Origin: Aeromicrobium marinum DSM 15272
GTDB lineage: Bacteria; Actinomycetota; Actinomycetes; Propionibacteriales; Nocardioidaceae
Direction: 5' to 3'
DNA length: 64,000 bases
NCBI RefSeq assembly: GCF_000160775.2
Contig: NZ_CM001024.1
Coordinates: forward strand, 1,489,712-1,553,711
Under the pieces are notes generated by a model that worked only from the letters and a program-made list of their open reading frames with translations, made no database searches and was not told where the DNA came from. Of the stretch, positions 1 to 6,578 are shown in pieces. Position 1 is the first letter of the stretch, and each line of letters opens with the position of its first letter. A program made the position numbers and the translations under genes.

Positions 1-37
1 TCGCCCGGGCGGCGGCGCGGGCGGCGGTCCCACTCAT
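1..37 (-). CDS. Partial CDS, first 12 codons only (next gene of the division cluster)
   Basis: An ATG at 37 on the minus strand overlaps the rsmH stop codon as ATGA (34-37), and the frame stays open to the window edge, giving Met-Ser-Gly-Thr followed by Ala/Arg-rich residues. In most bacteria rsmH is followed by a small FtsL-type division protein and then a penicillin-binding protein, so a cytoplasmic N-terminus of an FtsL-like protein is the best guess. The fragment is too short to recognise by sequence; only the overlap and the locus support it. Confidence 0.6.
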   Translation of the reverse strand, partial: MSGTAARAAARA

Positions 38-1011
38 GCGGCGATCCTCTCGACGGCGCGCAGCCGGACCGACTGCGCGCGGGGGTTCTCGTCGATCTCG
101 GCGGGTGACGCGAGCTCGGCTCCCCGGGTCAGGGACCGGAACTCGGCGGCATGACCGGCCGGGACGAAGGGCAGGTCCCGGGGCACCTGGGTGGTCGTGA
201 TGCGGGCGAAGGTCCGCTTCGTGATGCGGTCCTCCAGCGAGTGGTAGGCCAGCACGACGACCCGCCCGCCCGGCCTCAGCGCCGAGAGCGCCGCCGGCAG
301 CGCCCGCTCGTACGCGCCCAGCTCGTCGTTGACCTCGATGCGCAGGGCCTGGAAGGTCCGCTTGGCGGGGTTGCCGCCGGTCCGGCGCGCTGCCGCAGGG
401 ATCGACCGGCGGACCAGGTCGACCAGTCGCGGGCTGGTGTCGAAGGGGTGCTCGTCCCGCTCGGCCACGACCGCGTCGGCGATCCGGCGGGCGAACTTCT
501 CCTCGCCGTAGGTGCGCAGCACCCGGGCCAGGTCACCGGCCGCGTAGGTGTTGAGCACCTCGGCCGCCGTGATGCCGGTCGTCGGGTCCATCCGCATGTC
601 CAGCGGCGCGTCCTGGGCGTACGCGAAGCCCCGCTCCCCCACGTCGAGCTGCATCGAGGAGACACCGAGGTCGAACAGGACACCGTCGACCCGCTCGACG
701 CCGGCCTCGTCGAGCGCGTCCGCGATCCGGTCGTAGACGGCGTGGACCAGGGTCACCCGTCCGGCGACGTCGGCCAGCCGTTCGGCCGCCAGCCGCAGGG
801 CGTCCGGGTCACGGTCGATGCCCACGACCCGCAGGTCGGGGAACCGCTGCAGCATCGCCGCGGTGTGCCCGCCGAGCCCCAGCGTCGTGTCGACGACGAC
901 GGCAGCCTCCCCGGCGGCCTCGACGGCGGGCGCGAGCAGGTCCAGCACCCGGTCCAGCGCCACCGGCACGTGGGAGGGGCGGGTGTGCCCGTCCCCCACG
1001 TGTCCGTTCAT
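34..1011 (-). CDS. rsmH: 16S rRNA (cytosine(1402)-N(4))-methyltransferase RsmH
   Basis: SAM-dependent methyltransferase that modifies C1402 in the decoding centre of 16S rRNA. The 325-residue protein shows the family's HVPV start region, the SAM-binding segment [14 protein letters not shown], the [10 protein letters not shown] block, RGFAY and [14 protein letters not shown], and the C-terminal [14 protein letters not shown]. Length fits the family. I start it at the ATG at 1011, which overlaps the stop of the preceding 44-codon ORF as ATGA; the frame stays open further upstream, but that stretch is Arg/Pro-rich and not conserved. It lies downstream of mraZ and overlaps the next gene, so it is part of the mraZ-led division/cell-wall operon. 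Confidence 0.96.
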   Translation of the reverse strand: MNGHVGDGHTRPSHVPVALDRVLDLLAPAVEAAGEAAVVVDTTLGLGGHTAAMLQRFPDLRVVGIDRDPDALRLAAERLADVAGRVTLVHAVYDRIADALDEAGVERVDGVLFDLGVSSMQLDVGERGFAYAQDAPLDMRMDPTTGITAAEVLNTYAAGDLARVLRTYGEEKFARRIADAVVAERDEHPFDTSPRLVDLVRRSIPAAARRTGGNPAKRTFQALRIEVNDELGAYERALPAALSALRPGGRVVVLAYHSLEDRITKRTFARITTTQVPRDLPFVPAGHAAEFRSLTRGAELASPAEIDENPRAQSVRLRAVERIAA

Positions 1012-1142
1012 CGGGTGCCCAGTCGGACCAGCAGCACGAACAGCCCGGCGACGACGACCGACAGCGCGAGCGACAGCGCCATCTGTGCCACCGCGTCGGC
1101 CACCTCGTGGCGGATGCGGCGCGGTGCGCGGTTGTCGGTCAT
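1008..1142 (-). CDS. Small single-pass membrane protein between mraZ and rsmH
   Basis: A 44-residue ORF beginning [20 protein letters not shown] and ending in a hydrophobic helix (roughly residues 21-40, rich in Leu, Val and Ala) closed by RLGTR. It is preceded by a strong Shine-Dalgarno sequence (GAGGAGG, 6 bases before the ATG), and its TGA overlaps the rsmH ATG, so the two are probably translationally coupled. The positive N-terminus before the helix suggests the N-terminus stays in the cytoplasm. I recognise no family. The ribosome site plus the stop/start overlap argue strongly for a real gene that length filters would drop. Confidence 0.72.
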   Translation of the reverse strand: MTDNRAPRRIRHEVADAVAQMALSLALSVVVAGLFVLLVRLGTR

Positions 1143-1206
1143 GCGGCGACCTCCTCGGTGCGTCGGCGGGTGGGGGTCCGTGGGGCCAGAGCCCCGTCCG
1201 GGTGTC

Positions 1207-1231
1207 TCTGACGCCGGGGAAGTGCGTCAGA
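1207..1231 (-). other. Hairpin in the mraZ to small-ORF spacer
   Basis: An 8-bp perfect inverted repeat (TCTGACGC / GCGTCAGA) with a 9-base loop lies in the spacer of about 157 bases after mraZ, before the Shine-Dalgarno of the small ORF. No T-run follows, so a full intrinsic terminator is unlikely; it could be an attenuating or RNA-processing structure. Confidence 0.4.
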
Positions 1232-1299
1232 ACCACTCGGCCGGGGATCTCGCCACACGGGCTGGTGGGTGCTGGAAGGGTCAGGGAGCGGTCGCACGG

Positions 1300-1749
1300 T
1301 CAGAAGATCCCGGGCATCACCTCGTCGGACATGTCGGAGAAGGCCTCCTCCTGGCCGGCCGAGAACTCGGTCCAGCGCTCGAGGTCCCAGATCTCGATCC
1401 GGTCCATGGCCCCGACGACGGCGCACTCGCGGCCGAGCTGGGCCCACTCGCGCAGGACCGGCGGGATCGCGATGCGGCCCTGCTTGTCCGGGACCTCCGA
1501 GGAGGCGCCGGAGAACAGCATCCGGAAGAAGTTGCGTGCCTGCTTGTTGGTGAAGGGGGTGTCGCGCACCCGGTCGGTGAAGGAGCTGAACGACTCCGGG
1601 GTCCACCCGTAGATGCAGTTCTCCTGGCCGCGGGTCAGCACCACGCCGTGCTCCAGCCGCGGCCGGAACTTCGCCGGCAGGAAGAGCCGACCCTTCTCGT
1701 CCAGGCGCGGGGTGAAGGTGCCGAAGAAGTTGGCCACGTCGACGTTCAT
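1300..1749 (-). CDS. mraZ: Transcriptional regulator / division protein MraZ
   Basis: DNA-binding AbrB-like regulator that heads the division and cell-wall (dcw) cluster and controls its own operon. The 149-residue product begins MNVDVANFFGTFTPRLDEKG and contains the duplicated MraZ fold with the hallmark DEKGRLFLPAKFR in the first half and DKQGRIAIPPVLREWA in the second. The ATG at 1749 has a good Shine-Dalgarno (AAGGGGAGG). A longer frame to 1893 translates the repeat boxes upstream and is not credible. GTGGAG repeats spaced 10 bp lie just upstream (1796-1830) and are the expected MraZ-binding sites. Length matches the family. Confidence 0.96.
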   Translation of the reverse strand: MNVDVANFFGTFTPRLDEKGRLFLPAKFRPRLEHGVVLTRGQENCIYGWTPESFSSFTDRVRDTPFTNKQARNFFRMLFSGASSEVPDKQGRIAIPPVLREWAQLGRECAVVGAMDRIEIWDLERWTEFSAGQEEAFSDMSDEVMPGIF

Positions 1750-1784
1750 CGCGTGCCTCCCCTTCGTCTCCGACCACCGGTCGA

Positions 1785-1831
1785 TCCACCTGTCGCTCCA
1801 TTTCGCTCCACAGTACTCCACTTTGCTCCAC
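1785..1831 (-). promoter_or_regulatory. MraZ-box array and mraZ promoter region
   Basis: On the minus strand TGGAG occurs four times with exactly 10-bp periodicity (plus-strand CTCCA at 1796-1800, 1806-1810, 1816-1820 and 1826-1830), three of them as GTGGAG, plus a weaker TGGAT at 1784-1788. MraZ proteins are known to bind short GTGG-type direct repeats spaced about one helical turn in their own promoter. A TACTGT hexamer (1810-1815) inside the array may be the -10, so binding would block RNA polymerase. The array is directly visible; its function is inferred from the family. Confidence 0.75.
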
Positions 1832-1910
1832 CATGGTGCACGAAAGCGCCACTTCTTCGAGCGTGTCGGGGCGCGGCGACCGCGGGGGCGCATCGGAGGT
1901 CACCTGCGGG

Positions 1911-1942
1911 CGCACGAAAAAACCGCCCCCGAGGGGGCGGTT
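1911..1942 (-). terminator. Intrinsic terminator after the DUF3040 gene
   Basis: A 10-bp perfect stem (AACCGCCCCC / GGGGGCGGTT, 1921-1942) with a 2-base loop is followed on the minus strand by a run of T residues (plus-strand A-run 1917-1922). It lies about 60 bases past the DUF3040 stop and shields the mraZ promoter from readthrough. Confidence 0.85.
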
Positions 1943-2004
1943 CGGCTCCGGGTGGAGCGAAGTGGAGGGCCGAGGGCCCGATTCAGGGCCGGCGGTTCAC
2001 CGGA

Positions 2005-2394
2005 TCAGCTGTTGTCGCCGTCCTGACGGCGCTGCCAACGCTCCTCCATGCGGTCGACGAAGGATCCCGACGGCTTGCCGGGCGAGCTGCCGGACGTGGC
2101 CGGACGCGGGTCCTCCGCGGTGAGCGCTCCGCGCTTCCACGCACCGACGACGACGTAGGCCGACCCGAGCATGAGGAGGAATCCGATGACGCCCAGCCAG
2201 GTGAGTGCCGCCACGGCACCGCCGAAGAGCAGGCCGATCCCACCGAGGAAGCCCAGGACGCCGAGCACCGCCACGCGACGGTTGCGCGCGGCAAAGACCG
2301 ATCCGCGCAGGGTCGAGGCGAAGTCGGGATCCTCCTCGGCCAAGGACTGCTCCAGCTGCTGGAGCAGGCGGGCTTCTTCGTCAGAGAGCGGCAC
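2005..2394 (-). CDS. DUF3040 domain membrane protein
   Basis: A 129-residue protein starting MPLSDEEARLLQQLEQSLAEEDP, the typical opening of actinobacterial DUF3040 proteins, then two hydrophobic helices (about residues 42-60 and 64-84) and a polar, Ser/Pro-containing tail. Function is unknown; the family is small, membrane-embedded and widespread in Actinobacteria. Its start overlaps the end of the upstream methyltransferase gene by 14 bases, so the two are probably cotranscribed, and a strong intrinsic terminator follows at 1911-1942. Confidence 0.88.
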   Translation of the reverse strand: MPLSDEEARLLQQLEQSLAEEDPDFASTLRGSVFAARNRRVAVLGVLGFLGGIGLLFGGAVAALTWLGVIGFLLMLGSAYVVVGAWKRGALTAEDPRPATSGSSPGKPSGSFVDRMEERWQRRQDGDNS

Positions 2395-3145
2395 GGTTGC
2401 CTCCTGGTGGTGAACTCTGGCTCAAGTCTAGGCGGGCGATCGTCTGCAAGCCACCGGAGAACGCCGTGAAATCCTCCGAGGCCCCCAGCAGCCGCTCGAG
2501 GTCCATCAGGGCGGCGCGTTGTGCGGCGTCCCCGTCGACCACGGTACTGGGCACCAGGTCACTCACGACGCGTCGACCGACGTGCCGGACGACCGACAAC
2601 CCGCACCCGCCCACCAGCGCCTCGACCTCGGCGGTCACGAATCGTCGGGGACCGTCGCGGCGCAGGTCCCAGTCGGCGGCCGACCGGTCGTGCAGGCGGC
2701 TCGCCGCGGCGAGGTCGCCGGCCATGGCCCGGGTGAGCACCGCGGCGTTGCGCCCCGGGACCAGGACGCTGAGCAGGCCGCCGGGACGCAGCATGGCCGG
2801 GACGGCCGACAGCACGGTGGCCGGCCGGTCGACGTGCTCGAGCACCCCGTGGCACAGCACCAGGTCCGCCTCACCGTCGGGGACGGCCGCACCGAGGTCC
2901 TCGAGGTCGCCCGCCACGGCGGTGACCAGGTCCTCGACACCGGCCTCGACCGAACGCCGGTGCAGCGAGGCGAGTGCGTCGGGACTGGAGTCGACGACCG
3001 TGAGGCGGTGCCCCAGCCGGGCCAGCCGGACGGCGTCGGCACCCGTGCCGCCGCCGAGATCGACCACCCGGAGGCTGCCGGACGGGCCGGCGGCGACGAC
3101 GTCGAGCACGGCCTGCCAGACCACGTCGAGACGAACGGGACCCAT
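2381..3145 (-). CDS. Class I SAM-dependent methyltransferase
   Basis: Rossmann-fold methyltransferase of 254 residues. Motif I is VVDLGGGTGADAVRLA (about residues 26-41), followed by the acidic strand end VVDSSPDAL and motif IV DLVLCHGVLEHVD; the segment AMLRPGGLLSVLVPG is the post-motif typical of the Methyltransf_11/25 group. Substrate cannot be told from sequence. It is divergent from the FAD oxidoreductase at 3183 and overlaps the DUF3040 gene downstream. ATG at 3145 has a CACAGT hexamer 6 bases upstream, close to but not matching the leaderless pattern seen elsewhere. Confidence 0.88.
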   Translation of the reverse strand: MGPVRLDVVWQAVLDVVAAGPSGSLRVVDLGGGTGADAVRLARLGHRLTVVDSSPDALASLHRRSVEAGVEDLVTAVAGDLEDLGAAVPDGEADLVLCHGVLEHVDRPATVLSAVPAMLRPGGLLSVLVPGRNAAVLTRAMAGDLAAASRLHDRSAADWDLRRDGPRRFVTAEVEALVGGCGLSVVRHVGRRVVSDLVPSTVVDGDAAQRAALMDLERLLGASEDFTAFSGGLQTIARLDLSQSSPPGGNRAAL

Positions 3146-3182
3146 GTGTTCACTGTGTCACACGGCTCACTAGGGTGCGCCC

Positions 3183-4448
3183 ATGGCTCGAGTCGTGGTG
3201 GTGGGTGGTGGGTTCGCCGGACTCTCGGCCGCCGCGCGACTCGCCAAGCTGCACCACGACGTGACACTGCTCGACGCGGCGGACCGGCTCGGCGGCGGTC
3301 TGCACGGCATCGAGATCGACGGCGCACGGTGGCCGCTGCACCCCGAGCTGGTGACCCTTCCCGGCGTGTTCCGCGACCTGTTCCGCAAGTCCGGGCGGCC
3401 CATGGACCGCACGCTCGGGCTGGAGCCGGCGCCCGGTCGGCGCCATGTCTTCGCGGACGGCGAGGTCCTCGACCTCCCGATGGGGCGCCGGGCCGACCAG
3501 CACGACGCCGTCACCGCGGCGTTCGGGCAGGACGACTGGTCGACATGGGTCGACGGGCAGGACCAGGTGTGGGAGGTGCTGCGCCGCCACAGCCTCGACG
3601 TCGTCCTCACCGGACCCGACGCCTTCGACCGCGACGCCCGACGCGTCCTGCGACCTCGTCGCCCGGTGGGCAAGCTGGCGGCCCGGGACCTCGCCGACGC
3701 CCGGCTCGCCAAGGTGATCCTCGACCCGATCCGGCTCGACGGGCTCGACCGCCGCTCGACCCCCGGGTTCCTGGCCGTGAGCCACTACGTCGAGCGAACC
3801 TTCGGCCGCTGGCGGTTCGAGGGCGGATGGCCCGGGCTGGCCGCGGCCCTCGAGCAGCGTCTGGTCGAGCGCAAGGTCACGGTCGAGACCGGCCAGCACG
3901 TGCACCGGGTCGTCCTGGACGGGCCCGACGGCGGTGTCACGGCGGTCGAGACCGCCGACGGACGGTGGCCGGCCGACGTCGTGGTGTGGTGCAACCGCAC
4001 GGTGCCCGATGGCCTCGACGCCCCTCGAGACATGCCGGTCGTCCCGGCCTCACGCACCTTCCTCGAACTCGCGGAGGACCCGCCCGAGCTCGCCGTCGAG
4101 ACCCTCGTCCACGCGAACCCGCCCATCCGCGTGCACTCCAGCGGCGACCGCCGCTGGACGCTGGCGCACCGCAGCGGGGAGAACGTGCTCGTCGCCCTCG
4201 CCCGGTTCGGACTCGACCTGCGCGAGCTCGTCGTGGTCCGGCACGACCTGAAACCGATCGACCTCGTGCCGCTGGGCCACGAGGGATGGACCTGGACCGG
4301 GTGGAGCTCGATGTTCGACCGGCCCGGGGTGGGGCCGGCGCGCGGCGTCTACCACGCCGGCTCCCACGCCCACCCCGGTCCGCGCCTGGAGCAGATCGGC
4401 ATGGCCACCGCGGCGGTCGCGGCGCACATCGGTGCCGCGCCCCGTTGA
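3183..4448 (+). CDS. FAD-dependent oxidoreductase, amine oxidase/phytoene desaturase-like fold
   Basis: A 421-residue flavoprotein. The N-terminus has the dinucleotide-binding motif VVVVGGGFAGLSAAARLA followed by the second signature LDAADRLGGGLHGIEIDG, as in protoporphyrinogen oxidase, monoamine oxidase and carotenoid desaturases. The C-terminus GVYHAGSHAHPGPRLEQIGMATAAVAAHIG resembles the FAD-closing motif of that superfamily. The substrate is not predictable; the neighbouring polyprenyl synthase leaves open an isoprenoid role, but that is only context. TAGGGT ends 6 bases before the ATG, suggesting a leaderless transcript. Confidence 0.85.
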   Translation: MARVVVVGGGFAGLSAAARLAKLHHDVTLLDAADRLGGGLHGIEIDGARWPLHPELVTLPGVFRDLFRKSGRPMDRTLGLEPAPGRRHVFADGEVLDLPMGRRADQHDAVTAAFGQDDWSTWVDGQDQVWEVLRRHSLDVVLTGPDAFDRDARRVLRPRRPVGKLAARDLADARLAKVILDPIRLDGLDRRSTPGFLAVSHYVERTFGRWRFEGGWPGLAAALEQRLVERKVTVETGQHVHRVVLDGPDGGVTAVETADGRWPADVVVWCNRTVPDGLDAPRDMPVVPASRTFLELAEDPPELAVETLVHANPPIRVHSSGDRRWTLAHRSGENVLVALARFGLDLRELVVVRHDLKPIDLVPLGHEGWTWTGWSSMFDRPGVGPARGVYHAGSHAHPGPRLEQIGMATAAVAAHIGAAPR

Positions 4449-4469
4449 GCGGTCACACCGGCCGGTGGG

Positions 4470-5363
4470 TCAGACCAGTCCCTCGCCGCGGAGCGCCTCG
4501 AAGATCTCACGGGTGGCGCTCGACCGGTTGAGCGTCATGAAGTGCAGACCCGGGGCTCCCCCGGCGATCAGGTCACGGCACAGCTGCGTGGCCAGCGCGA
4601 TGCCGCGGGCCCGCACGGCCGGCTTGTCGTCGGCGATCGGCTCGATCTGCGCAAGCACCTCGGCGGGCATCGCCGCGCCGGACAGCTCGGCCATCCGGGC
4701 CACCTGGGCGAAGTTGAGGATCGGCATGATGCCCGGGACGATCGGGATGTCCGAGCCCTGGGCGCGGACCCGGTCGACCAGCTCGAAGTAGTCCGAGGCG
4801 CGGAAGAACAGCTGGGTGATCGCGAACTCGGCGCCGGCGCCGGCCTTCAGCGCCAGGACACGGGCGTCCTCGTCCAGGTCGGGCGCGTCGGGGTGGCCCT
4901 CGGGGAACGCCGCGACCCCCACGCTGAACCCACCGATCTCGTGGGCGAGCTCGACCAGCTCGATCGCGTAGTCCATGCCGCCCGGGTGGGGCTCCCAGTC
5001 CGCACGCGGTCCGCCCGGCGGGTCGCCACGCAGCGCCAGCACGTGGGAGACGCCCGCGTCGGCGTACTGCTGCAGCACCTCGGCGATCTCCTCGCGGCTC
5101 TGGCGGACCAGGGTGAGGTGTCCGACCGGCCGCATCGACGTCTGCTCGGCGATGCGTGCCGTGATGCGGACCGTGCGCTCACGGCTGGAGCCGCCCGCCC
5201 CGTAGGTGACCGAGACGAAGGTCGGGTCGTAGGGCTCGAGCTCGGCGATGGTGGTCCAGAGCAGCTGCTCGCCGTCGTCGTCCTTCGGGGGGAAGAACTC
5301 GAAGGAGACGGTCGGACGCTGATCCCGTAGTTGCTCCAGCAGGGAGCGGTCGTCGTGCGGCAC
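4470..5363 (-). CDS. metF: 5,10-methylenetetrahydrofolate reductase
   Basis: Reduces 5,10-methylene-THF to 5-methyl-THF for methionine synthesis, using FAD. The 297-residue TIM-barrel protein carries the catalytic-region motif VSFEFFPPKDDDGEQLL near the N-terminus, FVSVTYGAGGSSRERT, and VLALRGDPPGG for folate/flavin binding, all typical of MetF. The GTG at 5363 sits 6 bases after TACCGT (5370-5375), supporting a leaderless start. It is transcribed divergently from the polyprenyl synthase gene; the two -10 hexamers overlap by 2 bp. The same pair is adjacent in mycobacteria. Confidence 0.95.
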   Translation of the reverse strand: MPHDDRSLLEQLRDQRPTVSFEFFPPKDDDGEQLLWTTIAELEPYDPTFVSVTYGAGGSSRERTVRITARIAEQTSMRPVGHLTLVRQSREEIAEVLQQYADAGVSHVLALRGDPPGGPRADWEPHPGGMDYAIELVELAHEIGGFSVGVAAFPEGHPDAPDLDEDARVLALKAGAGAEFAITQLFFRASDYFELVDRVRAQGSDIPIVPGIMPILNFAQVARMAELSGAAMPAEVLAQIEPIADDKPAVRARGIALATQLCRDLIAGGAPGLHFMTLNRSSATREIFEALRGEGLV

Positions 5364-5369
5364 GTACCA

Positions 5370-5379
5370 ACGGTATCGT
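5370..5379. promoter_or_regulatory. Overlapping divergent -10 elements, metF and polyprenyl synthase
   Basis: TACCGT on the minus strand (5370-5375) lies 6 bases before the metF GTG, and TATCGT on the plus strand (5374-5379) lies 7 bases before the GTG at 5387. The hexamers share two base pairs, so polymerase can hardly occupy both at once. Assigned by position and TANNNT match only. Confidence 0.6.
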
Positions 5380-5386
5380 CCGAGCC

Positions 5387-6475
5387 GTGACCTCCGACGC
5401 CACGGCCCCGACCGACCTCGCGGTCGTCGACGCGGCGCTGGTCTCGTTCGTGCAGCACCAGAGGACGCGTCTCGACCCGCTCGGCCCGCCGTTGGCCGAC
5501 CTCGTCGACGCCGCCGCCGCCTACGTGTCCGGGGGCAAGCGGCTGCGGCCGGCGTTCTGCCTGGCCGGGTGGCGCGTCGCCACAGCCACCCCCGACGACA
5601 CCCCGGTGCCCGAGGCCGTCGCGGTCGCCGCGGGGTCCCTGGAGTGGCTGCAGGGCAGCGCGCTGGTGCACGACGACCTCATGGACGGTTCCGACACCCG
5701 GCGCGGACGGCCGAGCGTGCACCGTGACTTCGAACAACGGCACCGACGCGAGGCGATGGTCGGCGATCCGGCCGGCTTCGGCGCCGCCACCGCGGTGCTG
5801 ATGGGCGACCTGATGCTCTCGTGGTGCGACGAGATGCTCCGCAGCGCCGGCCACCGCCCGGGGCCGTTCACGGGTGCCGACGGGGCCGCTCGCCTGGCCC
5901 GCGCCTTCGAGGTGCTCGACGTGTGCAAGACCGAGGTCGTCGCCGGGCAGTTCCTGGACGTCGTCAACCAGACGCGCCCGGAGTCCTCGGCCGCCGAGGC
6001 GATGCTCGTGGTCCGGTACAAGGCGGCCAAGTACACCGTGGAGCGGCCCCTCCACCTCGGCGCGACCCTCGGCGGCGGCGACCAGGCGTTGATGGCCGGG
6101 CTCTCGGCCGTCGCGCTCCCCCTCGGCGAGGCGTTCCAGCTGCGCGACGACGTGCTGGGAGTGTTCGGCGACCCGGCCGTGACCGGCAAACCCAGCGGTG
6201 ACGACCTGCGGGAGGGCAAACGGACCCTCCTGGTGGCACGGACCGCGGAGCTCGGCGGCGAGCCGGCCCGGGCGGTCCTGCGGGACGCTCTGGGCACCGA
6301 CGACGGCGTCCCCCGGATCCGCGACCTGATCGCCTCCAGCGGAGCCCTGGCGTCGGTGGAGCACGAGATCGACCGCCTCGTCGTCGCCGCCCGGACGGCG
6401 CTCCTCGAGCTCCCCACAGGCGGCCGTTCGACCCTCGAACCGCTCCTCGCGCGGGCGACGGACCGGACCCGCTGA
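5387..6475 (+). CDS. Polyprenyl (isoprenyl) diphosphate synthase
   Basis: Trans-prenyltransferase that condenses isopentenyl diphosphate with an allylic diphosphate. The 362-residue protein has GGKRLRPAFCL, the first aspartate-rich motif as DDLMDGSDTRRG, and the second as QLRDDVLGVFGD; the residues just before the first motif, which set chain length, read GSALVHDDLMD. It corresponds by position to mycobacterial idsA2, whose chain length I do not infer here. GTG start at 5387, 7 bases after TATCGT, fits leaderless transcription; the motif-bearing frame has no better start. Confidence 0.93.
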   Translation: MTSDATAPTDLAVVDAALVSFVQHQRTRLDPLGPPLADLVDAAAAYVSGGKRLRPAFCLAGWRVATATPDDTPVPEAVAVAAGSLEWLQGSALVHDDLMDGSDTRRGRPSVHRDFEQRHRREAMVGDPAGFGAATAVLMGDLMLSWCDEMLRSAGHRPGPFTGADGAARLARAFEVLDVCKTEVVAGQFLDVVNQTRPESSAAEAMLVVRYKAAKYTVERPLHLGATLGGGDQALMAGLSAVALPLGEAFQLRDDVLGVFGDPAVTGKPSGDDLREGKRTLLVARTAELGGEPARAVLRDALGTDDGVPRIRDLIASSGALASVEHEIDRLVVAARTALLELPTGGRSTLEPLLARATDRTR

Positions 6476-6518
6476 CCCGCCGCGGCCACCATGACCGCGC
6501 TGCGGTGGGACGGGTCAC

Positions 6519-6524
6519 TAGAAT
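6519..6524 (+). promoter_or_regulatory. Probable -10 of pknL
   Basis: TAGAAT lies about 55 bases before the pknL GTG; the transcript would carry a leader with the Shine-Dalgarno AGGAGG at 6568-6573. No convincing -35 is visible. Confidence 0.5.
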
Positions 6525-6578
6525 CAGACGGACGACGACACCCGTGCGCGGGCCGAGCGACAGGGTCAGGAGGCCGAC

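Noticed and set aside
151-2469. A 772-codon open frame on the plus strand across rsmH, mraZ and DUF3040
   Set aside because: It is antisense to three well-recognised genes; G+C-rich third positions leave the opposite strand open. The translation has no domain and is rich in Arg, Gly and His.
2519-4531. A 670-codon plus-strand open frame across the methyltransferase and FAD oxidoreductase
   Set aside because: Wrong frame for both recognised genes, very Arg/Pro-rich, no conserved motif.
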